A DNA stretch of 64,000 nucleotides from Verrucomicrobiota bacterium (GTDB lineage Bacteria > Verrucomicrobiota > Kiritimatiellia > RFP12 > UBA1067), in the NCBI GenBank assembly GCA_023269675.1, contig JAHFSX010000006.1, positions 124,001 through 188,000 of the forward strand, read 5' to 3'. Below, in pieces: positions 30,601 through 39,783 of this stretch (its first letter is position 1; each line of letters begins with the position of its first letter). The position numbers and the translations under genes were made by a program. Below the pieces are notes generated by a model. That model worked only from the letters and a program-made list of their open reading frames with translations, was not told the origin of the DNA and searched no databases.

Positions 30601-32670
30601 CGGATTGGCGGATGTCCCGCTCAAGGTCAGCGTGCCGTTGCCGCGTTTGGCCGCCGTGCCGCTCACCACGCCGCTCAGGTTCAGCGACGCGTCCTGCACG
30701 TCGAAGCCTCCCGAGGTGGCCTGCACGCTGCGGGCCAGAGTCACGTTCGCGCCGGAGGCGTTGCCGAGATAGCCGCCCGCCAGTTTAACGGTGTTGGCGC
30801 TGTCGCCGAGCTGCGCATCCTCGGTCACCCGCAGGCGGCCGGCGTTGAGCTGGACATCGCCGGTGAAGGTGTTGGCCGCCGTCAGCACCGCGTCGCCGCT
30901 GCCGTTCTTCACCAGCGTGCCTGCGCCGCTGATGGCGCCGGCATAGGTGACGGTTCCCGCGCCGTCGAAGCCCGCCCGCGCTCCGGTGCCGGAGAGGATC
31001 ACGTTGTTCGAGGCCGTGAACGCGTAAGACGGGTCGTTTGTCACGGTCACGTCGGCCACGCGTGAAGCGTCAAACCAGACGGTGTTCGAAATCCCCCCGA
31101 CGGTCACCGTCTCGCCGCCCGCGCCCAGCGCATCCGAGGTGGGCAGCTTCACCGAATAATTCGTCAGCGTCAGGGCGCCCGTCCCCAGCAGCCCCGGCGT
31201 GCCGATGGTGATTTCCGCGCCGGGCACGATCGACCAGGACGAGGAGAGCGGCAGACGCGCCAGCCACACCCGGTCCCTGAACAAGACACCAAGAGGTTCG
31301 CTCACGTCCAGGTTGAACAGCACCGGCCGGTTGGTCGAGCCGACGCTGAACGGCTCCGCGCCGCCGCTGACCGTCAGCAGCACCGTGTTGGTGATTCCGG
31401 CCGCCGCCGACAGGTCGCCGCCCCAGACGATCGGCGCCGTGGCCGACGACCGGTCCAGCGTTCCGGCCTGCGCCAGCAGCAACGGCGCCGTGAACGTCTG
31501 GGTCGCGCCTTGCACCGGAACGCGCAACAGGCCGCCGTCCAAGGTCACCGGCACCGTCCCCAGGGCCTGCGCAGAAGAGGCTTCCAGAGCCCCGGCGGAA
31601 ACCCGGATGCTCCCCGCCGATGCGCTCGTGTTGCTGAAAACCAGCACGCCGCTGCCGATTTTGTCGAGCACGGCCCGGGCCTGAAGGCTCCCCGAGAAAC
31701 TCATGTCGCCGTTGTTGGCGCCTGCACGCAACACACCTGCCCCCGTCGCGCTGTTGGCCACCACGGCACCGACCAAGCCGGTCAGGCAGTTGACCGTCTC
31801 GGTCTTGCCGTTCAGGTCGAGCACGCCCTTCTGGGTGCCGTCGATCACGAGTCCGCCGGCGCCGGCGCCGTGCGGCAGGACCTCGTCCGCCCCCAGCCGC
31901 AACGTGGCGCTGGCCGCCGCGCCGAAGTAGCCCGGCCCGGAAGCGCCGATGACCGTGTCGCCGGCATAGGCGTTGTTGGTGTTGCTGAGCACCACGTAGC
32001 CGGTCTGCATGTTGATGTAGAGGCGGCCGGCACCGGTGATGGGCGAGGCCATCACCATGCTGCTGTCGTTGCGGCCGAACAGATAGGCGCCGCCCGCCCC
32101 GAGCGTCACGCCGCGGGTCTCGGCCAACGTGAAGGTCGGGTCGTTGTTCCCAAGCGCGCCTGTGTTCAGCACGAGGGCGTCAGGCTGATATGACGCGGGC
32201 ACCTGTCCGAAGTTATCGTCCGCCTGGACCAAGACGCGGCCGCCGAGCACCTGGACCGAACCGCTCAGCGAGGGGCTGGGCCTTGACAGAATCAGCGTTC
32301 CGTCGCCGGTTTTTCGAAGGCCGTCGCTTCCGGTCAGCGTCGTAGACAGAAAGAAGTTATTGGTGTCGACGCGGACGGTCGCGGGCGCGGTCAGCGTATT
32401 GGTTTCGCCTGTGAGCGTCCAGCTCACACTCGCGCCGTTGGTGTTGAGGTAGAGCGCCGAAAGGTTGACGGGATATCCCGACGGCACGGTGACCGTGCCG
32501 CCGCTGCCGACGAACGCGGCCGCGCCTGCCGCATCCGGCAGCACGCCGTCGAGCCAAGCGGCCGTGTTCGTCCACACGCCGTTGCCGGCCGTCCACACGC
32601 CATCCGCGGCCTCGGCCGCAAACGCCACAACCGTCATTCCCACACAAGCCAAACGCTTCATTGTTTTCAT
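27643..32670 (-). CDS. Giant autotransporter-repeat surface protein with three discoidin-like modules
   Basis: A 1675-aa protein with a signal peptide (about 1-22) and an autotransporter-type passenger start (GVWTAGNGVWTNTAAW). Autotransporter-associated beta-strand repeats recur through it (LRKTGDGTLILS, LVKNGSGDAVLTAANTFTGDVQLNAGRL, LTKRGGGTLALV). Three modules of about 150 residues, encoded near 29790-30170, 28850-29310 and 28310-28765, share RYxRFxPT, a YPxGT, LTVDMKR.VxFDGYRxYT and P..WTxExSxDxxxW pattern, like discoidin (F5/8C) sugar-binding domains. It ends GTVLMLK, with no barrel domain seen. The start at 32670 has GAGGAGAC upstream. The likely role is surface adhesion to glycans. Confidence 0.82.
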   Translation of the reverse strand: MKTMKRLACVGMTVVAFAAEAADGVWTAGNGVWTNTAAWLDGVLPDAAGAAAFVGSGGTVTVPSGYPVNLSALYLNTNGASVSWTLTGETNTLTAPATVRVDTNNFFLSTTLTGSDGLRKTGDGTLILSRPSPSLSGSVQVLGGRVLVQADDNFGQVPASYQPDALVLNTGALGNNDPTFTLAETRGVTLGAGGAYLFGRNDSSMVMASPITGAGRLYINMQTGYVVLSNTNNAYAGDTVIGASGPGYFGAAASATLRLGADEVLPHGAGAGGLVIDGTQKGVLDLNGKTETVNCLTGLVGAVVANSATGAGVLRAGANNGDMSFSGSLQARAVLDKIGSGVLVFSNTSASAGSIRVSAGALEASSAQALGTVPVTLDGGLLRVPVQGATQTFTAPLLLAQAGTLDRSSATAPIVWGGDLSAAAGITNTVLLTVSGGAEPFSVGSTNRPVLFNLDVSEPLGVLFRDRVWLARLPLSSSWSIVPGAEITIGTPGLLGTGALTLTNYSVKLPTSDALGAGGETVTVGGISNTVWFDASRVADVTVTNDPSYAFTASNNVILSGTGARAGFDGAGTVTYAGAISGAGTLVKNGSGDAVLTAANTFTGDVQLNAGRLRVTEDAQLGDSANTVKLAGGYLGNASGANVTLARSVQATSGGFDVQDASLNLSGVVSGTAAKRGNGTLTLSGTSANPALDLTVTQGFAMLDKSGVAAVRNLAVGAAATARLDGSGGNQIGGNVTLTGGTLDLNGRSETVGRLDSAVLASTVTNGGGSAAVLTVGESGASGAYYGALADGAPLGLTKTGTNVFTLAGAAGSQTSSGALRAEGGTLALGAGVRFVRVSPGVARVAGTLPAMGEFQLMFRGQPVAWPSGTALTATSSSGTNVSARLIDSNSRTYWQVGALPASATIDMKRAVLCDGYRWYTCTDVSDRDPLNWTVEVSADNTAWFAADTRTNQTVLATRGTLAGAYTFSGAWPCDAASASAGAYVASGAVLRVTLPSESVAGLTGPGEVALAAGSSLRVADAGTFTGTLSGEGRLLLGGGAALGVPSAAAAVTAVNDGLAPAAVRVGENGETLFAGALSDGTATLGLTKRGGGTLALVDAGSAYTGDTRVEAGTLAVPAPRWRFRYIRFNPTLTVNGNVPNSGYVLCISELQLLTNGVAVAYPVGSTASTPYANHTDGAASKAINGLVSGGTERWLSSAIPNPLTVDMKREVEFDGYRFYTSGVNSSDANRVPIVWTMEGSNDGVTWLMLRNEAIASSTVPAFAAGAGKEVGTFSARAARYKLPADLCVVSTNPAALRLAAVSARYLRFTPTAARVEANTTDFGNSGFQFEELQLMRDGVPLSYPAGTAATAPGGSFANAFPPSKVVDGDIVGSNDNRWYSDVMVNPLTVDMQQTVAFDAYSWYTAYNTPNRDPVGWTLEVSNNTTNWYAIDVRTNQTVTTARSAAAGTWALDLPAGQLAADAIPDVSQTFVASGATLRIDAGSEAVGPLSGTGTVALIRGAAFGINGFTDAAYAGGITGTGTVTKTGVAVQSLSGALAFSGTLAVDAGTLDLAGAALTGVTNIVLRSGGTLAGAATVNGNLTVTCEGGATRANLAVSGALTVTGALKLALPVGAELPYTQRLFAFGSADPATRAALQAAAGSLTVPVGFAASVHVTADAAYLAVAAPGTVLMLK

Positions 32671-32752
32671 ATTTCGTCTCCTCTCGCTCACTATGCCCCG
32701 CGGCTGGGCCCGCGCACGCCCAAGGGCGGCCGCACCCCGTTTCACGCGGATA

Positions 32753-35700
32753 TCACTTTAACAGCAGCATCGTGCCTTTGCCGGAGGCCACCAGATACAC
32801 GGCGGCTCCGTCGGCAGACACGCTGAACTGACGGGCGTTGTCATCGGACGTCACCGACCACGCGTCCGGCACAAAGCCTGTCAACGCGGAGCCGTCGACC
32901 GCGGCCGCCAGCAGGTGCGGCCCGTCCGCCAGGGACGCGCCTCCGCTGACGGTCAGCGTGACGCCCCCCTCGAAGGTGATCCCGCCCGCCGCCTGCACCG
33001 GCACGGGGTCGCCCGCCGTGACCGCCAGGCTCCACGCCGCGGGGGCCGTCACCTTCAGGGAGCCCGCCAGAGCCAGCACCGCGCTCCCGTCGGCCGAGCT
33101 CACCTGCTTGATGCCTGCGACGGTCAGAGCGCCCGTGGTCACGCTGCCGACGCCGCCGAGCGTGCCGATCGCATGCTTCTGGGATCCGCCCAGTTCCAGG
33201 ACGGCGCCGTTCAGCAGGGTGAGTCTCATCGCCGACACCGCCGTGTCGTTCGGAACGTCGGTTTCCGGCGCCAGAGGCAAGCCCCACTTCACGCGCAGAT
33301 AGGACTCAACCTGGCGGATCTCGTCATCGCTCAGAGCCTCCTCGTAGATGATGGCCTCGGCCAGGCGCTGGCCGCCCGTGGCATTGCGCCAGGCGCGGTT
33401 GCGGTCATTGCAGAAGCCGCTCGCCGAGGCGTCGCCCGTCGTGCGCAGGGAGACCAGGTCATACCCGCCGCTCAGCCCGGTCTGCGAGCCGTTCACGACC
33501 ACGCCGTTTTTGCGCGTCTGGCCGTTGATGACCGGCAGGAAAGAGGGCGCCACCACGGCCGACCAGAGCGTGCAGTCCTTGTCCACGACATTCCAGTTGT
33601 CGAAGGTGCCGCCCGAGCCGCCGCGGAAGAAACAGCGCGTGGCGGTGTCGCGGTCATAGGTCAGGAGGTGGCCGCCGCCCGCCTGTGAGCCGAGCACCCA
33701 GAAGACCGTGCGGATGTGCGTCAGCGGCTGGCTCCACGTCAGGAAGCGGTTGCCCGTCCAGGCGCCGAAATCCACGACCGGCAGGCCGTTCAGCGCGTTC
33801 AGCGCCACGGTCGGCATCAGGTTGGGATAGGTCATGCCGCCGACGGTCTGCGAGGCCGCCGCGGCCTTCTCCGCGTACAGCCCGTTGCGGCGGCAGTCGT
33901 GCCACTTCGCGATCTCCAGCGTCCCCGCATCGTACTCGAGCGTATCCGTGCGGCTGGCGTCCACCCAGAAGGCCGGCGTCCGCACCACCGCGCTGTAGCC
34001 GAGCAGGGCCACCCGCCCGCCCGCCACGTCCAGCCCGCCCGCGAACGGCCCGTACCGGCCCACGGCCAGCGTGGCGCTGCCGGTCTTCTGCAGCACGCCC
34101 GTCCCCACCAGCTCCTGCACGGCCAAGGTCCGCACACCGACGTCCAGCGTGCCGGCGACCGGCGGCGCGCCCTCCGCGGGCGCCTCCAGCCGGGCCAGCG
34201 TCGCCCGGACATCGCGCGTGCCGGGCCGCTGCCACTTGTTCAGCAGGTACGCCTCCACCTGGGCCATCTGGGCATCGCTCAGCGCGTTGGTGTAGACGAT
34301 CACCTCGCCCAGCCGCTGGCCGCCGCCGCGCGCGGTCTGGGTGCGGTCGTGCGCGAACTGCCCGGCGGTCACGTCGCCGACGGCCCGCAGCGCGACCACC
34401 TGATACCCGCCCGAGAAGCCGGTGGCCGTCCCGTCGACCGGAAGGCCGTCGAGGCGCGTGGTCCCGCTCTTGATGTTCGCCGCCACATTGTCGCCCCAGA
34501 AGATCGGCGTGGCCGCGCTCGCCACATTGCCCCGAATGAAGTGTGCCGTGCCGTCATTTCCGCCCAGCAGGATGCCGCCGCCCTGCTGCGAGCCGATCAG
34601 ACAGAAGACCGCGCGCACGTTCGTCAGATCCTTCGACCACTGCAGCCCCTTCTCGACCGTGGGCGTGTTGGTCGGCCCCAGGTCCACCACCGGCAGCGCC
34701 CCGACCGCGTTGGAGAGCACCGTCGCGGCATAGGCCCAGCGCTGCGTGGCCACCAGATAGTCGCTGCCCGCCGTCCAGCGCACGTCGCGCCAGTACACGC
34801 GGCCGCCCGCATCCGCTCCGAAGGTGCCGGCCGCCCCGGCGTCCACCCAGAAGGCCGCGCCCGGCACGGGGTTGGTCGGGGCGGCCTGCGCGGTCAGGTT
34901 CGCGCGTAGGCCGTCCGCCGTGAAGCCACCCTCGGCCAGGGCCAGCGTGCCGCCGAAACTTTCCGGCGACTCGACCGTCAGCGTGCCGCCGCCCGCCTTC
35001 GTCAGCGTGCCGCCGCCGGAAATCTTGTCGAACGCGACCGACATGCCGGCGTGCGGCAGCAGCAGCGTGCCCGCGCCCGTCACCTGCAGCTCCGCGCCCC
35101 ACTGCGATCCGCCCTGCGACAAACCGAACCATTTGCGCATCAGGTACGCCTCGGTCGCCTGCCGCTCCGCCGCGGTCAGCGCCCGGTTGTAGATCAGCAC
35201 CTCGGCCAGCCGCTGACCGCCGCTGCGCTTCGCCCCGTCCGCCTGACCGCCCGTGAGCGTCGTGCGCATCTCCTTGGCCAGCCCGTTCACGACCGCGCCG
35301 CCCGCCGTCAGCGTGGAGACCAGCTCGTACCCGCCGTTCAGCCCCACGCTGGTGCCGTCGACCGCCACGCCGTTGGTCCAGCTCTGGGCGCTGCGGAAAC
35401 TGGCGCCGTTCCACGTCGCCGCCTCCCACAAGGCGTGCGGCGCGAGCAACGTGCCGTCGACCTGTCCGCCGCCGCGCACGGCCCCCTCGTTCGGCGAGCC
35501 GATCAGCAGCCCGCCGCTGTTCTGCGATCCGATCACCCAGAAGAAGGTGCGCGCGTTGCTGACCGCCGCGAACTCCAGCCACTGCCCGCTGCGGTACGCG
35601 CCGAAGTCCAGGACCGGCCGGCCGGCCAGCGCGCCGGGCTGCAGGACCGGCGGCAGCGCGGTCTTGTAGCCGGCGGCGCCGAGGTTGGGGGAAAGCGCGT

Positions 35701-38140
35701 TCAGCCAGGCGTACGGGTAGTTCGTGACGCCCCCGGCGGCGTCGCGCACGTCGCGCCAGCCGATGACGTTGGTCGGCGAGCCGGACTGGAATGTCAGCGA
35801 TTGGCTGGCGGACGCGTCCAGCCACAAAGCGGGGTTGTTGGCGGGCGCGAGCTCGTCATAGAGCGTGCCGGCCTCCAGCACCACCTTGCCGGTGTAGGCC
35901 GCGTCGGGGCGCACGATCAGCACGCCGTTACCGCGTTTGACCAGGTCGCCCGTGCCCTTAAGCGAGACGAGCCTGTTCGTCGTGCCGGGAGCCACCTCCA
36001 GCACCACCGCGCCGCCGGTCAGGTTCAGCCCGTTCGTCGCCGTCAGCGAGGCGCCCTCGACCACCAGTTCGCCGTTGCCCTGCTTGTTGAGCGTGCCGGT
36101 CACCAACGTCAGTCCGCCGCTCAGGCGCAGGCTGCCGCCGTTCACCGCAAAGCCCCCGCCCGACACCGTGACGGCCTGCCGCACCGTCAGCGCCGCGCCC
36201 GCGGCGTTGCCCAGAAAACCGCCGTTCACCGCGACCGCGTTCCCCGCGGCCCCCAGGGCCTCCGCGCTGCCGGCCACCAGCGTGCCGCCGTTCACCGTGA
36301 CGCTGCCCGCGAAACTGTTCGCGCCGTTCAGCACCGCCGTGCCCGCGCCGGCTTTCACCAGCGCGCCGCTGCCGCTGACCGCGCCGGCGTGCGTGATCGT
36401 CCCCTGCCCGTCGAAACCCAGCGTGCCGCCGGCCAGCGCCACATCGTGCGCCGCGGCCAGCGCATTCGCCGCGCTGTCCGTCAGCCGCCCGTCCAGGAGC
36501 GCCAGCGTGTCGTACCAGACCTCGCCGCCCGCGCCCGGCGCCAGCGCGGCACCGAAGCCCGCCGCATTGGCGGCGACGATCCGGATGCGGCAACCCGCGT
36601 TGGTGAAACTGGCGAGCGACGCCAGCGCGGCGCCCTCGAGATACACGTCCGCGCCGGGCGTCACCTGCCACGCGCCGGAGGGGGGCAGCCGCCTGATCCA
36701 GACGCTGTTGCGGAACGTCACGCGCTTCTCCGCCGGCAGGGCCACTTCGGCGTCGAACAGCGCGGGCCGGTCCGAGGGGCCGTCGACAATCAGATCGGCG
36801 TTGCACGCCAGCGCGGCGTTGGTCGCGTTGTCCGTATCCGCCGACACGCCGCCGCGCAGCACCAGCGCGGGCAGCGGCTCCGCGCCGGCGGCGGTCAGCA
36901 CGCCTCCCGCGGCGCCGACCAGCAGCAGGCAGCCGTTGGTGGTCACCCACGCTTCCGCCCCCGCCGCCGTGGACCGGCTCACCGCGCTGCCGTTGAGGCG
37001 CAGCGCCGCCCCGCCCAGGGTCAGCGGGGCGCTCAGGGAGAGCGTGACGGCGGGCGCGGCCTCCACCACGCCCGCGCCCGCGCCGTCCGGGATCTGCGCG
37101 TTGAAACTACCGCCGCCCCAGACCACCTTCGCGCCCGCGGGGAGCCGCCCGCGATAGTCCAGATTGTCCGCATAGAGCGCGCCGACGCCCGGCACGCGGT
37201 TCGTGACGGCCCCGCCCGGCGTGACCGTCAGCAGGCTGACGCGGTTGCTGTGGCCCGCCAGGTCCACCAGCCCGTACCACGCGCCGTTCACCAGCAGCCC
37301 GCCCTTGCCTGCCCCGTAGGGCAGGACCCCCTCCGCGTCCAGCTGAAGGCAGGCGTAGTTCGACGCGTTGTAGCCCGGGCCGTTGGTGCCAACCACCGTG
37401 CCGCCCGCATAATCGTTGGCCGGATTCTGCAACAGCATCCGCCCGTTGTTGCGGTTGATCAGCAGCGCGCCGGGGCCGGTGATCGGGCTGGCGAGGGTCA
37501 GCGTGTAATAGGACTGCCAGCCGATCGATAAAAAGCCGCCGCGCTCCTGAAGCGTGATGCCCATGTTCGCGGGGATGACCGGCGACGAGTCGTTGTTCTT
37601 GACGCCGCCGCCGTTCAAGACCAGCGCGTCCGCCCGGTAGACCGATGGCGTGGCCATCAAAGACGTCCCCGAAACGATCTCCACGCGGTCCGTCTCGATC
37701 AGCCACCGGCCGCTGAACGCGCTGACCGCGTTGGTGAGGACGAGATAGCCGCCCCCCGTTTTCTGCAGCGTCCCCGCGCCGGTCCCGAGCGGCGCTTTGA
37801 AGGTGAGGTAGCTCTCGTTCACATGGATGCGGTTGGTGGCCGCCGCGTCCGCCGAGAAGTTGATCGGAAAGCCGGGGTTGATGACCCACATCACATTGTT
37901 GCTGAACGTCATCCCCCCCAGCGTCAGGCCGCTGATGTCGTTCGTGAGGGTGTTGACCACCCCGGCGCCTGACTTGAACACCGCCGCGCCCCCGTTGCCG
38001 GGCACCGCGCCGCCCGCCCAATTCGCCGGATTCGACCATTGCGCGGTGGTGCCTTGCCACGTGCCATCCGTCTGCGCCGCAGCCGCTCCGGCCAGAGACG
38101 CAAGCACACCGCAGGCAAACCGTCGGACACTCTCGAGCAT
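32753..38140 (-). CDS. Giant autotransporter-repeat surface protein with three LamG-like modules
   Basis: A 1795-aa protein with a signal peptide (about 1-22) and the same kind of passenger (GTWQGTTAQWSNPANW). PATR-type repeats (LVKAGAGTAVLNGANSFAGSVTVNGGTL) alternate with three modules encoded near 35080-35850, 34215-34850 and 33290-33985. Each starts (F/L)W(L/V)DAxxxxT and ends GG.RLAEVLIYNRALTAAERQATEAYLMRKW, the pattern of concanavalin-like modules in PVC proteins. The C-terminus is GTMLLLK, close to that of the next gene downstream, 82 bases away. GGGAGG upstream supports the start at 38140. Confidence 0.82.
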   Translation of the reverse strand: MLESVRRFACGVLASLAGAAAAQTDGTWQGTTAQWSNPANWAGGAVPGNGGAAVFKSGAGVVNTLTNDISGLTLGGMTFSNNVMWVINPGFPINFSADAAATNRIHVNESYLTFKAPLGTGAGTLQKTGGGYLVLTNAVSAFSGRWLIETDRVEIVSGTSLMATPSVYRADALVLNGGGVKNNDSSPVIPANMGITLQERGGFLSIGWQSYYTLTLASPITGPGALLINRNNGRMLLQNPANDYAGGTVVGTNGPGYNASNYACLQLDAEGVLPYGAGKGGLLVNGAWYGLVDLAGHSNRVSLLTVTPGGAVTNRVPGVGALYADNLDYRGRLPAGAKVVWGGGSFNAQIPDGAGAGVVEAAPAVTLSLSAPLTLGGAALRLNGSAVSRSTAAGAEAWVTTNGCLLLVGAAGGVLTAAGAEPLPALVLRGGVSADTDNATNAALACNADLIVDGPSDRPALFDAEVALPAEKRVTFRNSVWIRRLPPSGAWQVTPGADVYLEGAALASLASFTNAGCRIRIVAANAAGFGAALAPGAGGEVWYDTLALLDGRLTDSAANALAAAHDVALAGGTLGFDGQGTITHAGAVSGSGALVKAGAGTAVLNGANSFAGSVTVNGGTLVAGSAEALGAAGNAVAVNGGFLGNAAGAALTVRQAVTVSGGGFAVNGGSLRLSGGLTLVTGTLNKQGNGELVVEGASLTATNGLNLTGGAVVLEVAPGTTNRLVSLKGTGDLVKRGNGVLIVRPDAAYTGKVVLEAGTLYDELAPANNPALWLDASASQSLTFQSGSPTNVIGWRDVRDAAGGVTNYPYAWLNALSPNLGAAGYKTALPPVLQPGALAGRPVLDFGAYRSGQWLEFAAVSNARTFFWVIGSQNSGGLLIGSPNEGAVRGGGQVDGTLLAPHALWEAATWNGASFRSAQSWTNGVAVDGTSVGLNGGYELVSTLTAGGAVVNGLAKEMRTTLTGGQADGAKRSGGQRLAEVLIYNRALTAAERQATEAYLMRKWFGLSQGGSQWGAELQVTGAGTLLLPHAGMSVAFDKISGGGTLTKAGGGTLTVESPESFGGTLALAEGGFTADGLRANLTAQAAPTNPVPGAAFWVDAGAAGTFGADAGGRVYWRDVRWTAGSDYLVATQRWAYAATVLSNAVGALPVVDLGPTNTPTVEKGLQWSKDLTNVRAVFCLIGSQQGGGILLGGNDGTAHFIRGNVASAATPIFWGDNVAANIKSGTTRLDGLPVDGTATGFSGGYQVVALRAVGDVTAGQFAHDRTQTARGGGQRLGEVIVYTNALSDAQMAQVEAYLLNKWQRPGTRDVRATLARLEAPAEGAPPVAGTLDVGVRTLAVQELVGTGVLQKTGSATLAVGRYGPFAGGLDVAGGRVALLGYSAVVRTPAFWVDASRTDTLEYDAGTLEIAKWHDCRRNGLYAEKAAAASQTVGGMTYPNLMPTVALNALNGLPVVDFGAWTGNRFLTWSQPLTHIRTVFWVLGSQAGGGHLLTYDRDTATRCFFRGGSGGTFDNWNVVDKDCTLWSAVVAPSFLPVINGQTRKNGVVVNGSQTGLSGGYDLVSLRTTGDASASGFCNDRNRAWRNATGGQRLAEAIIYEEALSDDEIRQVESYLRVKWGLPLAPETDVPNDTAVSAMRLTLLNGAVLELGGSQKHAIGTLGGVGSVTTGALTVAGIKQVSSADGSAVLALAGSLKVTAPAAWSLAVTAGDPVPVQAAGGITFEGGVTLTVSGGASLADGPHLLAAAVDGSALTGFVPDAWSVTSDDNARQFSVSADGAAVYLVASGKGTMLLLK

Positions 38141-38308
38141 ACGCACCTCCCGGTCGAGCCGTTTATCCACGCTCCTCGTTTCGCCAACACGGGCCGCGCG
38201 GCCGCATGATTAGGCAATCCTAAAACAAGCTTAACAGTATAGCTCATCCCCCTGTTGTGATCCACCCCTTTACCGCGACGGAGCGGTATTTTGAGTTGCG
38301 CTTTGCAC

Positions 38309-38338
38309 TTGTCCAAGCCCGAATGAAACAGGTATCAT
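38309..38338 (+). promoter_or_regulatory. Likely promoter of the SorE-like gene
   Basis: TTGTCC (38309-38314) and TATCAT (38333-38338) are 18 bases apart; the start codon is 39 bases downstream of the -10. GGTATCATCC is identical to the -10 region at 57876-57885. Confidence 0.4.
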
Positions 38339-38377
38339 CCTCCTTTCTTTTCAACCACCCCCTCGAGCACAGCGACT

Positions 38378-39664
38378 ATGAAAACTTTGGCATTGCGGCT
38401 TTACGGCGAAAACGACCTGCGTCTGGAGCGTTTCGATCTCCCCGAAATCGGCGACGACGAGATCTTGGCCGACATCGTGACCAACAGCATCTGCATGTCG
38501 GACCACAAGGCCGCGCTTCAGGGCGGCAAGCACAAGCGCGTCCCGGACGACGTGGCCGTGAACCCCATCATCCTCGGCCACGAGTTCTGCGGCAAGTTCC
38601 TGAAGGTCGGCAAAAAGTGGCAGCACAAGTTCCACGTCGGCCAGAAGTACGGCGTGCAGCCCCAGCTCAACATCCCCGGCCACGAGCACCGCGCCCCCGG
38701 CTACTCCTTCCCCTTCATCGGCGGCGACGCCACGCGCATCGTGATCCCCAAAGAGGTGATGGAGCTCGACTGCCTGCTGACCTATGACGGCGACGCCTAC
38801 TACAAGTCCTCCATCGCGGAGCCGGTCTCCTGCATCGTGGGCGCGTACCGCTGCAGCTACCACTTCAAGCCCGGCGAGTACGTCCACCAGATGGGCATCA
38901 AGAACGGCGGCTCCATGGTGATCCTCGCGGGCGCGGGCCCCATGGGCCTGAGCGCCATCGACCTGGCCTGCCACGGCCCCGAGCACCGCCCCGGACGCCT
39001 GGTCATCACCGACATCGACCAGGCGCGCCTCGACCGCGCCGCCCAGATCTTCCCCGTGGCCCACGCCAAGGAGTGCGGCGTCGAGCTGATCTACCTGAAC
39101 ACCGCCGGCGCGGCCGACCCCGTGGCGCTGATCAAGTCCGTCAACAAGGGCGAGGGCTACAACGACGTGATGGTCTTCGCGCCTGTTCCCGCCTTGATCG
39201 AGCAGGGCTCCGCGCTGCTCGGCTATCTCGGCTGCCTGAACTTCTTCGCGGGCCCCTCGCACGCCGACTTCAAGGCCACCGTCAACTTCTACGACGTGCA
39301 CTACATGGGCCACCACATCGTGGGCTCCTCGGGCGGCAACACCCGTGACCTGCAGGACTCCATGAACTACGCCGCGCAGGGGCTCATCACCCCCTCGGTG
39401 ATGATCACCCACGTCGGCGGCATCGACTCCGTGGCCGCGACCACCCTCGCCCTGCCCAAGATCCCCGGCGGCAAGAAGCTGGTCTACACGCACGTCTCCA
39501 TGCCCATGACCGCGATCACCGACTTCGCGAAGCTCGGCGAAACCGACCCCTACTTCGCGGCGCTGGCGGAGATCTGCAGCCGCAACATGAACCTCTGGTG
39601 CTCCGAGGCCGAGGCCTACGTGCTCGCGCACGCGCCGCGCCTGGAGCAGGACGCGGTGATCTGA
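38378..39664 (+). CDS. Zinc-type medium-chain dehydrogenase, L-sorbose-1-phosphate reductase-like
   Basis: A 428-aa MDR-family dehydrogenase. N-terminal ICMSDHKAALQG and ILGHEFCGKFLKVG carry the usual Cys and GHE residues, and ILAGAGPMGLSAIDLA is the nucleotide-binding motif. The long length and the FGGDATRIVIP-like and MGHHIVGSSGGNTRDLQDSMN segments resemble SorE-type sugar-phosphate dehydrogenases. It probably oxidises or reduces a sugar or sugar alcohol phosphate. It stands alone between the giant secreted protein and ruvA. Confidence 0.82.
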   Translation: MKTLALRLYGENDLRLERFDLPEIGDDEILADIVTNSICMSDHKAALQGGKHKRVPDDVAVNPIILGHEFCGKFLKVGKKWQHKFHVGQKYGVQPQLNIPGHEHRAPGYSFPFIGGDATRIVIPKEVMELDCLLTYDGDAYYKSSIAEPVSCIVGAYRCSYHFKPGEYVHQMGIKNGGSMVILAGAGPMGLSAIDLACHGPEHRPGRLVITDIDQARLDRAAQIFPVAHAKECGVELIYLNTAGAADPVALIKSVNKGEGYNDVMVFAPVPALIEQGSALLGYLGCLNFFAGPSHADFKATVNFYDVHYMGHHIVGSSGGNTRDLQDSMNYAAQGLITPSVMITHVGGIDSVAATTLALPKIPGGKKLVYTHVSMPMTAITDFAKLGETDPYFAALAEICSRNMNLWCSEAEAYVLAHAPRLEQDAVI

Positions 39665-39669
39665 TGAGC

Positions 39670-39776
39670 GAAACGTCGAACGTCCAACGTTTAACGCTCA
39701 ACTTCGAAGTTCGGCGTTGGGCGTTCAGCGTTGAGCGTTCTTCCGACTTCTAACTCCTAACTTCTAACTCCTCCTT
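39670..39776. repeat. CGTTCAACG-type hairpin plus GGAGTTAG-type tract before ruvA
   Basis: Left arm units of CGAACGTCCAACG (39671-39700) and right arm units of GGCGTTGGGCGTTCAGCG (39711-39740) flank the perfect palindrome ACTTCGAAGT (39701-39710). A second tract, CTTCTAACTCCTAACTTC (39747-39776), follows, leaving only 7 bases before the ruvA ATG. A Shine-Dalgarno sequence is not visible. Confidence 0.7.
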
Positions 39777-39783
39777 TCCCCCT

